Source: Phallusia fumigata (lineage: Eukaryota > Chordata > Ascidiacea > Phlebobranchia > Ascidiidae). Taken from it: a stretch of DNA of 26,073 nt. The stretch spans positions 1 through 26,073 of the forward strand of contig QXVZ01013977.1 of NCBI GenBank assembly GCA_008931825.1, given 5' to 3'. Positions 11,556 through 24,000 of the stretch are shown piece by piece; the first letter of the stretch is position 1; each line of letters starts with the position of its first letter. Position numbers and translations under genes: made by a program. Under the pieces are notes generated by a model, which saw only the letters and a list, made by a program, of their open reading frames with translations, did no database searches and was not told where the DNA came from.

Positions 11556-12924
11556 AAGACAACTGGCCTTTAGCACTTTTGTTAGTCTTTTCATGCTTTT
11601 GAGCACATAGCTTTAATTGTGAAGGAGACAGCCAATTTGAGGCATTGAAGCACCAAGTTGTACTGACAAAAAACAGACGCCTGCTGTGGTTTATTGAATA
11701 TCGTATAGGCCTACACTTCATCTACTCAATATGTTTTTTGTTTTGCTGTTTTGATGCATTCGAGCATAGTCAATAGTCGAAATAAATTGTTTAGAACGCC
11801 TCTTTGTCATATTTTCGCTAGTATAGTTAGCGGAATTTTATTTAAATGATCCTGAGGCCGCAGACAAATCCTCATTTTAACGCAGAATGACCTTTAATCA
11901 TGACTTTTGTGAGCGTGATGAAAACAAGCATGTAGGCATCAGTTTTTAATTGGAAACACACAAATCCTTCAAAGCGTATTCAATGTTGGCAATTTGTAAC
12001 GAAAAATTTAAGGCAAACTTATCAAAAAGCTTTGCACAATAGCAGAGCACTGATAAAGACATTGCTGTGTTTTCATTGTACTTTTCCAGTGCATGGAACA
12101 AAAGCTAGATCCCACATTCAATTCCGGTGTTGGCGAATAAACACACAACAATTGAACATTGGGACATCTAAATCACTGATAAAACAAAGGTCGTTCATTA
12201 GTGTATATGACCAGCAGTGGTGCGCACCCGTACCCCTCAAGCAGTTGCAACAGGTTTAACATGCAAAACAAATAAGACAAAACCTTTAGGCATTTCTTTG
12301 ATATGTTCAAACAGGACTGCGGAACCCAAGCAAGCGTAGTAAAGCATTTTGTTACAAAACATAGCAGTGTTGATGGAGACGTCATGGGGACGAAAACATC
12401 CACCATTTGCCACACCTACCACAAAGTCGTGACATACAGTCACATACGTAACTCTAAATCACACACGTTAGCCTCGAGCAAAGTACAGCGGCTTCCGCTA
12501 TGCTGATCAGTTTTAGACTGTATTTGGTTTCATGTGGAGATATAAGGTTTGGCAGCTTAGCTAGCTGTGCTTGCTGACACAGTACAACAGTATAAGAGCT
12601 TGTTATGCTACTTCTTTGATTGCATGCACTGCTGACAAGTGCTTAAAGGAATACGCTACGCGCAGCTCATAGGTTGCTCAAACAACGCGATACTATGTAA
12701 GCTGTAGGAGCATAACTTTGTGATGCATAATTCAGTGTACGGAGAGACCGACTTGCAACGCAAAAAAGCTTTGATAACATAAATTCGAGCTGCGTGCTAC
12801 ATCAATTGTGAAAGGCTGTGCAACTGCACATTGCCTAGGTCACCAGGATTTAGGCTAAGCCTGTTTGTTTGGCCTTAGCAATTTAGTCCAAATCTGTTGT
12901 GGTTTGTCTTCCAGGCAAGTCACA
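11556..12924. other. Intergenic region, SLC22 to sulfotransferase
   Basis: No gene is supportable. Overlapping open frames on both strands at 12032-12506 have no splice context or recognisable motif and look like chance. The region should hold the sulfotransferase promoter. An AG acceptor (cttccag, ending 12914) sits ten bases before the ATG, compatible with a 5' UTR intron or, in a tunicate, a spliced-leader acceptor. Confidence 0.45.
12915..12924 (+). promoter_or_regulatory. Acceptor just upstream of the sulfotransferase start
   Basis: A pyrimidine-rich tttgtcttccag ends at 12914, ten bases before ATG 12925. The site could close a 5' UTR intron, or could accept a spliced leader if this is a tunicate, where trans-splicing is common. 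Only the AG and its pyrimidine tract are seen; the rest is inference. Confidence 0.35.
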
Positions 12925-14415
12925 ATGCGCGTAGCCAGGCCTTCTGCTGTCTCGTGTGCGGCAACGCTTGCGCTGTTGTATTTGGTGCAGCGTTGGATTT
13001 GTTCTGGAACTGGCATTAACTTGTGGCAGAGACAGCAGCGTTCACACGCACCCTTTCCACCTGTGGATTTCTCTTACTCCGAGGAACCGAATTTGAAACA
13101 CGTTGAGCTGAAAACGTCACAAAGCGTAAGATATATCATTTTGCGTGGATAGTTTGTGATTTCTGTACTAAAAATGTGCCATTTAAAATTAGAACTACAG
13201 GAAAACAACACTTGTAGCGACGGACTTGCTAAAAGCAACACCTATTAAGACATAGGGCAGTGCTTACCAACCTTTTTTTAATGCATTCCCTGTTGTTTTA
13301 GAACTTTTCTTCCCTCCTTACTGAAAAAAGTGATATGATATTAAGGTTTGGAGCCACTGGTCTACCTAAAAAGAAATTCTACACTTATCATGAATAACTT
13401 TACTGCAGTGCCAATTCTTATAAAATTCCTTAGGAATGAATAATTCCCGGTTGAGAACCACTGGTATAGGGTATTAAGATAAAGTGTAATCTGGTCTTGG
13501 ATAAAACTATTAAATAAAGAAGCAGAAACACCGAATTCTTAACTTTTTTCAGTTTAGTATTTATGTCTTTTCTAAAAGGGTCGTTTGGACACAACCTTAA
13601 GGAACAATGTACTCAAACGTTGCCGAAATGACAAGGGTCAGTTATCAATTGCTGATCTAGAAAGTTCGCAGAAGAGCGTTCTCTACAAACATCTGCTTGT
13701 CAGCGATCGTTTTAAGTTCATATACTGCTACGTACCAAAGGCAAGTCCAAATATTTGCTTGGAAACGGGGCATCGCAATAAAGCGGATACAAACATGGTT
13801 CTATTTACCTAAAAATTTGAGTTTTTATAGTTACATTTCTGTACATAGATTGAGTAGAACATACCCTTGGTGTTAGATTTTTGTAAGTCTGATCATTTTT
13901 TTCATGTTTGTTTTCGGTTTAAAACGGTTGGGAGATTTAGAAGGAGACAAAAACCGTATTAAAGTAGGACATAAACTAAAACTAAAACCAGATTCTTGTC
14001 TTTTTTGACACCACTAAACTGAAAAATGAGCAAGGCCATAGTTTAGTATTTTGTCATGTTATTGTTATGTCTTTATGCCATGAAAGGAACTTCTCATAGC
14101 AAACGTTTTTGGTTGTTACTACTTATCACTTTTAAGGTGGCTTGCTCCAATTGGAAGAAGACATACCTTCTTATGCACGGAGCAATCAAGTCAATCTCGG
14201 AAGTGCCGCATCTCGACCACAAGCAAGGCTTTAAGCGACTTTCCGACTTCAGTGATGACGAGATTCAAAAACGACTAAAATCCTATTTTAAATTTGCCTT
14301 TGTCCGCCATCCCCTTGAAAGGGCACTATCGGCCTACAGAAACAAGTTTGGGGAGATGGAGGCGTTTTATTCTAAGGTTGGAAAGACGATCGCTGAACAG
14401 TATCATACACATCAG
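12925..14415 (+). CDS. Carbohydrate sulfotransferase (HNK-1/C4ST type), 5' exons
   Basis: This is a Golgi type II membrane enzyme that transfers sulfate from PAPS to glycan hydroxyls (Sulfotransfer_2 family: CHST8-14). Exons are 12925-13125, 13579-13740 and 14137-14415, all in phase 0, giving 214 residues. Residues 8-26 (AVSCAATLALLYLVQRWIC) form the signal anchor, followed by a short stem. The 5'-phosphosulfate-binding motif is YCYVPK/VACSNWKK (116-129). The 3'-phosphate-binding motif is FVRHPLERALSAYRNKF (176-192). The spacing and the RLKSYFKF lead-in look closest to CHST11-14 (chondroitin/dermatan 4-O-sulfotransferases); the exact acceptor cannot be assigned. About 140 C-terminal residues of the family are absent. 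They must lie in or around the N run at 14619-15015. The second intron has a GC donor. Confidence 0.92.
13258..13463. mobile_element. hAT-like MITE, family copy A
   Basis: The element is 206 bp with terminal inverted repeats: CAGTGCTTACCAACC at the left, and CAGTGGTTCTCAACC when the right end is read in reverse. It is flanked by imperfect 8-bp duplications, acataggg (13250-13257) and gtataggg (13464-13471), the size hAT transposases make. It has no coding capacity. The interior shares a long block with the element at 21097-21310, including ctggtctacctaaaaag. It lies in the first intron of the sulfotransferase gene. Confidence 0.85.
13741..14136 (+). other. GC-AG intron in the sulfotransferase gene
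   Basis: The exon ends CCAAAG and is followed by GCAAGT, not GTAAGT. The downstream exon starts after tttaag at 14137. Joining at these points gives YCYVPK-VACSNWKK, an exact match to the family motif, so the GC donor is well supported. No GT in the neighbourhood restores the motif. Confidence 0.85.
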
Positions 14416-14618
14416 GTAACAAATAGGTTTTAATTTTGTCATCTAGAAACTGCAGTAACCCATTTCAGGTCAGGACGCTTAAGCAAAGTTTAACCCTTGC
14501 AACGACTGCTTAATATCGTTTGGAATCGATTTAGTTCATGTAATGCTGGACGAAAACTTTGGCCCGTGTCAAAATACAGGGTGCAACCAAAAAATACATG
14601 TACGTAGTGCATGGAGTG

Positions 14619-15015
14619 NNNNNNNNNNNNNNNNNNNNNNNNNNNNNNNNNNNNNNNNNNNNNNNNNNNNNNNNNNNNNNNNNNNNNNNNNNNNNNNNNN
14701 NNNNNNNNNNNNNNNNNNNNNNNNNNNNNNNNNNNNNNNNNNNNNNNNNNNNNNNNNNNNNNNNNNNNNNNNNNNNNNNNNNNNNNNNNNNNNNNNNNNN
14801 NNNNNNNNNNNNNNNNNNNNNNNNNNNNNNNNNNNNNNNNNNNNNNNNNNNNNNNNNNNNNNNNNNNNNNNNNNNNNNNNNNNNNNNNNNNNNNNNNNNN
14901 NNNNNNNNNNNNNNNNNNNNNNNNNNNNNNNNNNNNNNNNNNNNNNNNNNNNNNNNNNNNNNNNNNNNNNNNNNNNNNNNNNNNNNNNNNNNNNNNNNNN
15001 NNNNNNNNNNNNNNN
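14619..15015. other. Assembly gap of 397 Ns
   Basis: The run of N separates the third sulfotransferase exon from an SMG5 exon already in frame at 15016. Coding sequence for roughly 140 sulfotransferase residues and about 150 SMG5 residues, plus introns and the intergenic region, must be accommodated. This exceeds 397 bases, so the gap size is probably nominal. Confidence 0.9.
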
Positions 15016-18000
15016 CTTGCAACAAGGCCACTGCATGGACGTAGCAACATGCCTTCTGGACATGGCAATTATGGAATGCCAAAAAATCCTCAGGTGCTTC
15101 AATTTAAAGTTTTGTGTATGGTTTAAAATCGTACATTGTCTGAATCTGAACACTGTTTTTATAAACCATGACTAAAAAAATTAACAAAAGCAGGCCAGCA
15201 AACAAAGTTAAAAAGAGCAAATGTTTCCTACGGGCCCAAGTACACATACAATATAAATAAAGTGTGTTGTAAATAATTCAAAACTATGGTTTATCTGGAA
15301 CTTGCATCAAGTGTATTCAACATCTGTGGTTCAGTATACTTTCAGCTCTAACTAACTTCAGATTCTGTTCTGAACTGTGTCTAAAGCCAAAAATTTCCGA
15401 AAAAATAAAAGCGTTTTGTACCAAAGTGCTAACTTCAACTTTATTGTAACAGTAAAAAAATTGGCAATTTTGTTTCTGGCAGGATGAGGATGAAAATGAT
15501 TTGGAGGAATGGATGATAAGTACGAGCTACAGAATTCTTGTCTGTCTTGGTGATTTAAGTAAGTTGACATTACTTTTAGTTAATTAATTCCCAGTTCAAG
15601 CTTCTTGCAAGCAAGGTTGCACTTGCAGAGTCAGAAAGTGTTGGTCCGACTCCTGAATTCTAGTATTGCTAGGATTCAGACTCCGACTTCTAGTATTGCC
15701 AGGATGCCAACTCTGAGTCTTATGAACTAATGAACTAACACAAACTGATAACAAAACTATGGAAGAGCAAACAGCTTTTGAAAGTGTTTATACTAATTGC
15801 AGGTAGATACCAAATGGAGTTTGGTGGTTCTCGTTCAAGACCGAACCGTTTTTACCAATTAGCACTTCTGGCTCGACCAAATGCTGGAATGCCACACAAT
15901 CAAATAGCCACACTTTCTGGCCACCATGCCTGGTGGGGCCTCGTTGCTGCATATCACTATTGTCGATCGTAAGTTTATTACCTAGGTTTATTTAACAATA
16001 AATGAACAAGCCAATATGTAAATTTGAGTTTACTTTGGGTGTGCTTTGTTTTTGCTTGTGGCAGCATTCAATACATTTGCGTGTTTATTAATTATCAGAA
16101 TTATTAATACCGTTATCTGTGCACCCAAATTTGTTTGTTTTACGTTCTTGGCTTTGCAAAAAAGATGTGGTGAATTTAGAAAGAGAGGGCCAACTTGAAC
16201 TTGTACTAAAATACTCTTATTCGATTCTGGAAGTCATAAATGAGAAACTTTGGGATCACTATTACACACTATTTGGCTGGTTGCAATGTCCAAAAAAGCC
16301 AAATAGGCCAAAAAACATCTCAAAGATTAGTGAATATTAATTTGTGACGTCAAATGAAGATGTGACGTCGTTATAACAGGACACTTGTGCCTTTGGCCCA
16401 TTCCTAATACTTGGTAGTTAGTACTGAGAACAACTATGTAATCCAACGTATGTATCCACGTGTATTTATTTTGCAGACTTCATGCCGAAATTACGTTCGA
16501 GGGAGCAGAGGGCAACTTGCAGAAACTGCTCGACCGCAATAAGAAGCTTTTCTACCAACTCCCAACTGAAGCTCTGGACACTATTGTATCTGCAGATGTA
16601 TATAAGTAAGTACGTTTTGCATAGTTTCACCACGCACATAACACCCAGTTAAAATTAGTGATTCCTCGACTAATACTGTTTTGTAAAATTAATTTTCCTG
16701 AATTTCTGGTTGTTTTGTGTCACTTGAAAACAGAGCCTTGGTCTGTATTTAAACTTTTGAAACACAGGTGCAAATGTTTGATTGGTGACTGGCGGCTGTG
16801 ATCAACTATAAACAGTTTCAAAATGTTTGTCGCTTCTTATCAGTTGGACGGTTACTCCAATCAATCATAGTAGAGCGACGTAATAAATTTTGAGACTTTT
16901 GTCTTTTGCGAAATTAAAACATTCGCACGCATTTATTCCGTCAAAACAGAAAACTAAACTAAATGGAACCGGACTAATTGTGCTTTAAATATGTTAATGC
17001 CATTTTTAGGTGCGATTTCAACGCCCCAATAGTCTATTGGACTGTTTTTTTTTCATTGCAAGCCCTCATTAACTGATAAGAAAAGCCCCTTTGGCTTGAC
17101 AAATATTTGAAGTTTTGATTGAAGGCTGTGCTTACCATCAAAGCAAGTCCTATACTGGCGTTGTGATACAAATTATATATAACCCGGTCACGGTTTACCG
17201 CAAAAAGCTCAAACGGGAACCGTTATGAGCGTAGAAAGTCATATAGTGCTAAATCATAATCCCTTTTGTAGGAAAGAACACACGAGAATTTTCATCATCT
17301 CTTTTCTCTATCTGTGCGACCTCTTGCGACCGAAAACCTATGCAACCGACGTGGAGATTGCTGGTAGGCAAAACACTCATACGTTGAAGATTTAAATCGT
17401 AAACTTGTTGCCAATGACTTCAACCGGTTAACGTTTGTTACAGGCCTGTGCAAGCGTCTCATCGATGCTCTGATCGTCTGCCTTACCAATATTAATAACG
17501 ACCCACAGGATTTCGAAGCAGACTCAGTTGGAGGTATGTAAAGCGTTGGGCGTGTTGTCGTTTGTTACTCATCAACATTGTATCCAAATTGCTTCTTGTT
17601 CACTTGAAAAAAAGGAAAGAGACGTCCTTACGTTCCACTTGTTTACGCAGGCTAGGGTCGTTCCACGATTGTCACGCTAGTCAGTGTTTCTCAAACTTAT
17701 TTAGCACAAGGACCACTTAATCTTTAAACTTTTTTTCTGAGGTCCACCGAACATAATTTCGTTCTGACATGTTCTCAAAACAGGCGATTTTATAAACCCG
17801 TGCCTATTTTAAGCCATCTTTTTGCGGACCACTTTGCGGGTTTGGCGTACCACACTTTGAGAATCACTGCGCTATTCATGGCACAGCAAGTGATTTACGA
17901 GTTCAAATCTAAATACATTTCTGAGACAAGTTGAACGACCTGTACGTTTATTATCGTGCAGTATAACTGCAGAGACGAGCGGTAGATATTAGCCTACCCT

Positions 18001-21000
18001 GTACAGAAACATGAAGCAGTGACGTCATCGTGAGGTCATTAACATTTTGACATACCTTGTAAACTGGCACAGTGCGTTTGAAATGCGGCCGCCGACCCCT
18101 AACCTAATCCAACTGTAAATGTACAAAGTTAAAATATGCGACTACCCAGCCTTTCACCTACCTATCCCTATTTAGCACAGGTTATTTGTTTTCAGAAAAA
18201 TCTATACGATCAGCTGACACAAATTCTAGCATGAGCAACCGACAACTTGGGAACTCGAGACGGTAGGAGAATTATAATTTTGAAAATCGTCGAATCTGTT
18301 TACGCAACATTATTGTCTTAGTATTCCTGCCTCAAATTCGGCCAATGTATTTTCTGGCATTGTGATTAGTTTTCTCACGAAATGCAAGTTATTTTAGCGC
18401 CAGAGCACCAAAAAAATATCGAAAAATTCATTTTTGTTTGTGATTTGTGTTTTTAACCAACTTATTTGGACTAGTTCAAAGCTATTGCAAACAAACTGTT
18501 GTATATTTAAGAGACTTGGGTCAAATAATCCCGTGCGCAAGTTGCCTTGCGGCTTTAGGGGTCAAATGATTTAAACTTTGTAACTTTTTGCTTGGCAGGC
18601 ATCCAACAGGCGGTCAGAAACCAGAACCGGTTCCAGGCAATCCGGCTTCTCACCACACCAACAAACATCACCATTACATCCAACAACACAGAATCAACGA
18701 AGCTATCGTGTTTAAGATTTGTGTGCTGTGTCTAGTCAATGTACATGATCTACAGGTAAAGTTTTGCATTGATTTAATTGCTCTAATTGACATGTGTTAT
18801 CGTTTTTAGGTGAAAGCCAATGTCATACTGCTGTTTCTCTAAATATGCCGTATATCTCATAGTTGCCACACTAGTGTATGGGTTCAAAGTACTGTATTAC
18901 CAGACTATCGGATGGAACTGTAGTCGTTTAGAATGCAAATATGTATCATAAGTGTTGCATCACAGTGATTTATAAATTGTGTACAAAGGTTTTTTTAGGC
19001 AATGTTTAATTAACGTAAATAACACACAACTCTAAGCACCAGAACTCTCTCTGTTATTACGTCAAACAGCTTGCGAAATATGCAATTGTATTTAAAAAAA
19101 AAAAATACAATGACAGATAAAGTCCAAAATACGTTTGGCGGCTTTTAGTAATGTTCAAAGTAGAATAACTGGCTATTCTAGAATAGTTGTTTCAAATTAA
19201 GAATATCGAATCCAAGTCTTATATTTCCGCCCTATCGCCAGCACAAACGTACAGGAATAGTTGAAGAGGTATGGATTCCTCATGATTTTTTGCTGATGCT
19301 GCGTAAAATTCAACCTCGTTGCGATACTCCTGTTACTTGTTGTGCCCTAGTGTGGGTATTATTTATTGTCACGTCGGACGCACGGCTGAGCGTTAACTAA
19401 AAAGGGAAACTAGCGCGTTGCAACGGCGCTATTGCGTCTGTGAATGTAAATCGCATTAACGCAGAGTTCCGACGAATTTCGCACGCTCGTTTACACGCCG
19501 TTTTGGATGAAATAATATCGGTTCTAATTACCCGATATAACCAGCAAACTTAGGATTCTATATTCTACTTTAAACATCCCTAGCTGCTTTTATTAGTGTG
19601 ACATGTTTAATAGACGCCTAGCCAACGAATTCGAGAGTTTGTTTTTCCTTTTTCAGACGTGCCGTTCAAATCGTTCGTCTGCCGCCATCGCTTTCGCCCT
19701 CGCCTTCTTCTCTCACCTCCTCGGCCATCTTGTGCAGTGTTTGTCGAAAGCTGAACTCGCCAACAGTGCCCTGGCCAACGGGACTGACTCCAAAGCTGAA
19801 GGTACAGATAACACACCCACGGTGCTTGTTTTAAATCTGCAACGTTGTGATTATATATTTAAACCATTTTTTGAAGTCAGTATTATTCCATACTGCCGTA
19901 CCAGTTTGAAAATCGTTTATTTCGATCCACAGTATTGTGCTTTAGGTTTTAAATTCCAATGCAAATATGCTGTATAATGAAACACAATGTTGCAGAATTA
20001 ATATTATGCAGAAATTGAGTTACGCCCTTTGGCTCCACTACATTTTGGGGTTTCATGTGGCCCCATGGAATAAATAATTACCCACCCTGGGTTAAAGGGT
20101 TCGTGGAATAAAATAGTTTGAGAACCACTGCGTTATGGGGTACTCGAGTTCCCGACCTAAAATATTTCTTTCGAAGGCGATGGAAAGAGCGCCAGGAACA
20201 GAAAGAGCAAAGTGAGAATGCGTCGGAGGAGGAGAGTGGGAGGGAGAAAGGGAGGAGCGGATGGAGATCTTAGCGAGGGAGAAGACACCATGGCTGGCGG
20301 AGATGCTGGTAATGGTTACTTTCCTATTTTTCAACTGGTATGAGTATTAAAATCTGACCTTGGTAGTTTTGCAATTAGTTTGTTAATTTAAGTCCAAACC
20401 ACATACAGGAAGTTTTTTTAGTTTTTGTAAATTTTTTGTTAAAACTTTAATTACCGTGCAAAAGTCGTACAAGTTTAAGAAAAGGACATTCTGTCCAACT
20501 TGTTCGGTTGTAGAGTGAAAACAAATCAGCATATTTATGTGCATGATGCGAACAAAATATAGGAAATTTGTAAAATACCAAAAAACGGCGAGTAGTCCCA
20601 CATGTGTGTGACGTCATCACCAATCGAACGTGTGTGACGTCATGTCGAGTAGGCTCCATGACCAGGCGAAGACGTTTTTCAGTCAACCAGAAATTTGACG
20701 CCATGACCCCCCAAACTTCTTTATCTTGCCTCAGCTTCCGACTCTGAACTAACCGAAGACTCTGACTCCGAATCCGAGTCCTTTTCCGAGTCGAGCGGAT
20801 CCGGGACTCGCCTCAGCCAGGAGGATCTTTCCTCCCATGATGGGGAAGAGAGCGACACTCCGGAGGCAGAACATCCGGACAAAAAATTTCCTCCTCTCGA
20901 AACGAAGAAGTCGAACGCACCAGCGGGGGAACTCCCACAGCAAAACGTTGCCAGTCTACAAGATTTATCCAACAAAATGTTTCAGGTTGGTAGTGGTAAT

Positions 21001-24000
21001 ATTGTTAAAGTTGATTTAAACTAAACAAATTGATTTGTCAATCTTGGTAGTGGTTGTACATCGGGCCTGGTTGTTGTGTAGAGGTTCGAAATTGGACAGT
21101 GGTTCCCAATCTTTTTTAATTCTTTTCCCGCTTTGGATATTTTGGAACTTTTCATTCCTTCCCTACGAGACAAGAAGTAATATAAAGTAATATTAAAAGG
21201 TTTGAAACCACTGGTCTACCTAAAAAGAAATTCTACACTTATCATAAATATTTAACAATAAAGTGAAATCCTCCCCATAACTCATATAACTTTTCGTATG
21301 GGAACCACTGAATTAGGAATTGTTTCCCGGGATGGCGAGATTTCGTTGCTGGAAAGTTTCTGGGACTTTATTTTTTATCCCGGGAAATCCCGTTAATATA
21401 TGTATTAAAACTGCACAAAGTCAAAACGGAGGTTAGAGAATAAGAATAGTTTAAGTTGCAAATTTTCTTGTTTGTTGTTGTATAACTAGCAATATGTACG
21501 CCAGTCCTTCGAGAAAGATGGCATTTTCCTTACATGCACTAAATATGCGTTTGCAAGCAATTTTTAGTTTTTCGTTAAGGGGAGCATTACCAAAAAAGTT
21601 ATGTGTTTACGCAAGAGGTTGACTAACTCTGGCACGCTAGGTAAATATTCACGGTTCCCAGTTCATACTCAATACATTTTGTGAGCCAAGTTATGCAACT
21701 TCTTTGTTTTAAAGCAGTGACGCCATCCACATGGTAAACTGACGCTCTGCGTCAAAACGGTAGCCTACCCCTGTTCTACGTATTCCCCATAGGCCAGTGT
21801 TTCTCAAGGGTCGCGAGGGGGTCACCAAGTGTTAGTAAACTTGGGTCGCAAGTAAATTTTACCTGTATCTTTTTAACCTAAAGCGTTGGCCAAAATAGTT
21901 GTATTAATAACATCTAAACTGACACCACTTGTTCATTCGTTAGGAGTTTTTTCAGCGCATAAGAAACATTGTGACCCAGATTACATGTTCTCAATGAAAC
22001 TTGTGTTGGGGCGTAGAGATTGTGGGGAAAATGTTTTTTCTTCAAACGTAAAAATAAGGCTGCCATAATCCAAATCTGATTGTCTCAATTTGTAGCCTTC
22101 TTCATTGCGCCGCAAGATCACCTTAGCCCCATCATTCCTTCAACACCTCAGTTCACCAGTAAAACCAGCCAAGGTGGTGGAAAAGGACAAGGCGGATGAC
22201 GTCACAGCTGCGTCACAGGCGACTGCAGAAATCGGCGTCGAAGAGAAAGGCGGTAATGTCACTATAGTTGCGATATTTACCGTTTTTATCCATAGAAAAC
22301 CCTGGAACTTCGTGTCATTCAAATTGCATTTATTTGACTAGGGAATGTCAACATCAACAGCCACGACGTCGAGATAAAGTCGATCCAAGTCGAACGAACT
22401 GACGCAGGTAATTATATTGCTATTTTTATATTTTTTCGGTTTATGCTTTTGGTTGCCCCATCGTTGTCAAACATCGGTTGTCGAGAGGGGGATATCACAG
22501 AGTTTGTTGTTTGATAACGAGTATGGTTTCCTAAATGTGATCATGAATAATATTGTGGTGGGATAACTATGTTTGTTCTTTTAATTGCCTTAACGTTTTT
22601 ATTTTCCAAGCTTTCTGGCACAGTAAAACACTTTTCGACCGAATACATAAAAAACTTTGCAAATGAAATCTTTAATTATGGGTCCCCTTCCTGAAAGGGG
22701 ACACATATTGATTTCACTCTGTTTGTTTTTTTTTTTTTTCTTTTTTTTTCTTTTTTTTTCTTTTTTTTTCTTTTTTTTTCTTTTTTNGTTGATTCGAAAC
22801 AAAGACACGGACCTAAGGAGTAGCTTAATTAGAAACATCACTGCCAGGGAACTTGTAAACAATGAATACACACATAATCACTATTGACGTTCCCGTCTTG
22901 AGCCCTTTGAAAGTGTTCAACTGTTTAATAGAAAACTAAAGGCAAAGCGTTTATAGAGTACTCTAGTGCTGGCCCGGCCGGCCCGTCCTTAGATTTGAAT
23001 CAAACTTGTGGATAGGGGACCATGTTACCCAACCAGCACATGTTTTTCATTTAATCCAAACACTCAATAAACCAGTCAGTTGTCCATTTAACGAAATTTA
23101 ACGTCAGCGTTTTGTTTTTTCCAGGGTCCGATCGAACGGGTGATAAGCAGCTTGCTGCTAAACCGAGAATATCGATACAGAAAAGAGAAAAAGGTAATAA
23201 TATGCGTTTTTCAGCATGTTTGTATCAATAAGTCCAAAAGTAAACGTCGTATCCTTGACTTTACCTTACTATAATGCTTTGAGAAACTAAAAACAACAGA
23301 TTTAAAAAAGTTGTCAATTCGATTGTTTTGCGCCCATGTATAGGTTTCGAAGCTTTTGGGTCATAACATTTTAAGGGCAAATTTTTTTTCTACAATTGAC
23401 AAAGGTAGAATTTTTTGCACCTATGGGCACACAAAAGCGTTTTATTTTTCCTTTTTTGTTCTTGCATGCTTTTGATCCACCCAAAAAGTTTCGGCCTCAT
23501 AAAATTTTTGTGCACCCTTGAATTCGTTCTATTCGAAAAGAAACTGATGTTATTTGTTTGGCGAAATCGTTCTTCAATACTCGCGCTAATGAATGCACAA
23601 ACTGACTTAAGTGAGCTGTAAGCATTTGCTTCATCGTATATGCTAAATACGTCTAGAAATAACAGATACAACCGCCGTTGCCACCAGTTGGCGCCAGACG
23701 CGCCCGCTTCCTGAAGATCACGTGATCCACAACATGAACGCGGTCCGCGACGCGAACGTGAAAAGTGGAATTGATTTGAGCAAACCCTACCTGGATATGA
23801 CCGATGTACAACAGGTAGCAAAATACCCGGTCAATTTTTCCAAGCTACAAATCGCGACGTGTGTGACAAAGTTATCGAAATATTGGTATTTGTGTTGACA
23901 TTTTTATCAGGATTTATTTTAAAATCTGCACTGCTGCAATAATATTATGACATGTTAAGGACTGTTGATTTGAAGTCTTGCTTGTTTTCAAAGTTCACAG

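Noticed and set aside
12032..12506. Overlapping open frames between SLC22 and the sulfotransferase
   Set aside because: Frames of similar length occur on both strands, none with splice context, motif or poly(A) signal, so they look like chance.
14490..15175. Long open frames across the N run
   Set aside because: Their length is created by unknown bases. Only the 15016-15093 segment has independent support.
16119..16340. 73-codon plus-strand frame in an SMG5 intron
   Set aside because: The flanking exons join directly to give CRSLHAEITFEG, continuous with vertebrate SMG5, so no exon is needed here.
19607..20334. Minus-strand frames over SMG5 exons, rich in arginine or serine
   Set aside because: They are antisense shadows of the arginine- and acid-rich coding sequence on the plus strand.
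20735..20985. Serine/aspartate-rich exon as an independent low-complexity protein
   Set aside because: It joins the neighbouring exons in phase and ends in SNKMFQ, matching the acidic linker and motif of SMG5.
22599..22887. Lysine-rich and phenylalanine-rich frames at the poly-T tract
   Set aside because: They translate a simple repeat and carry no coding signal.
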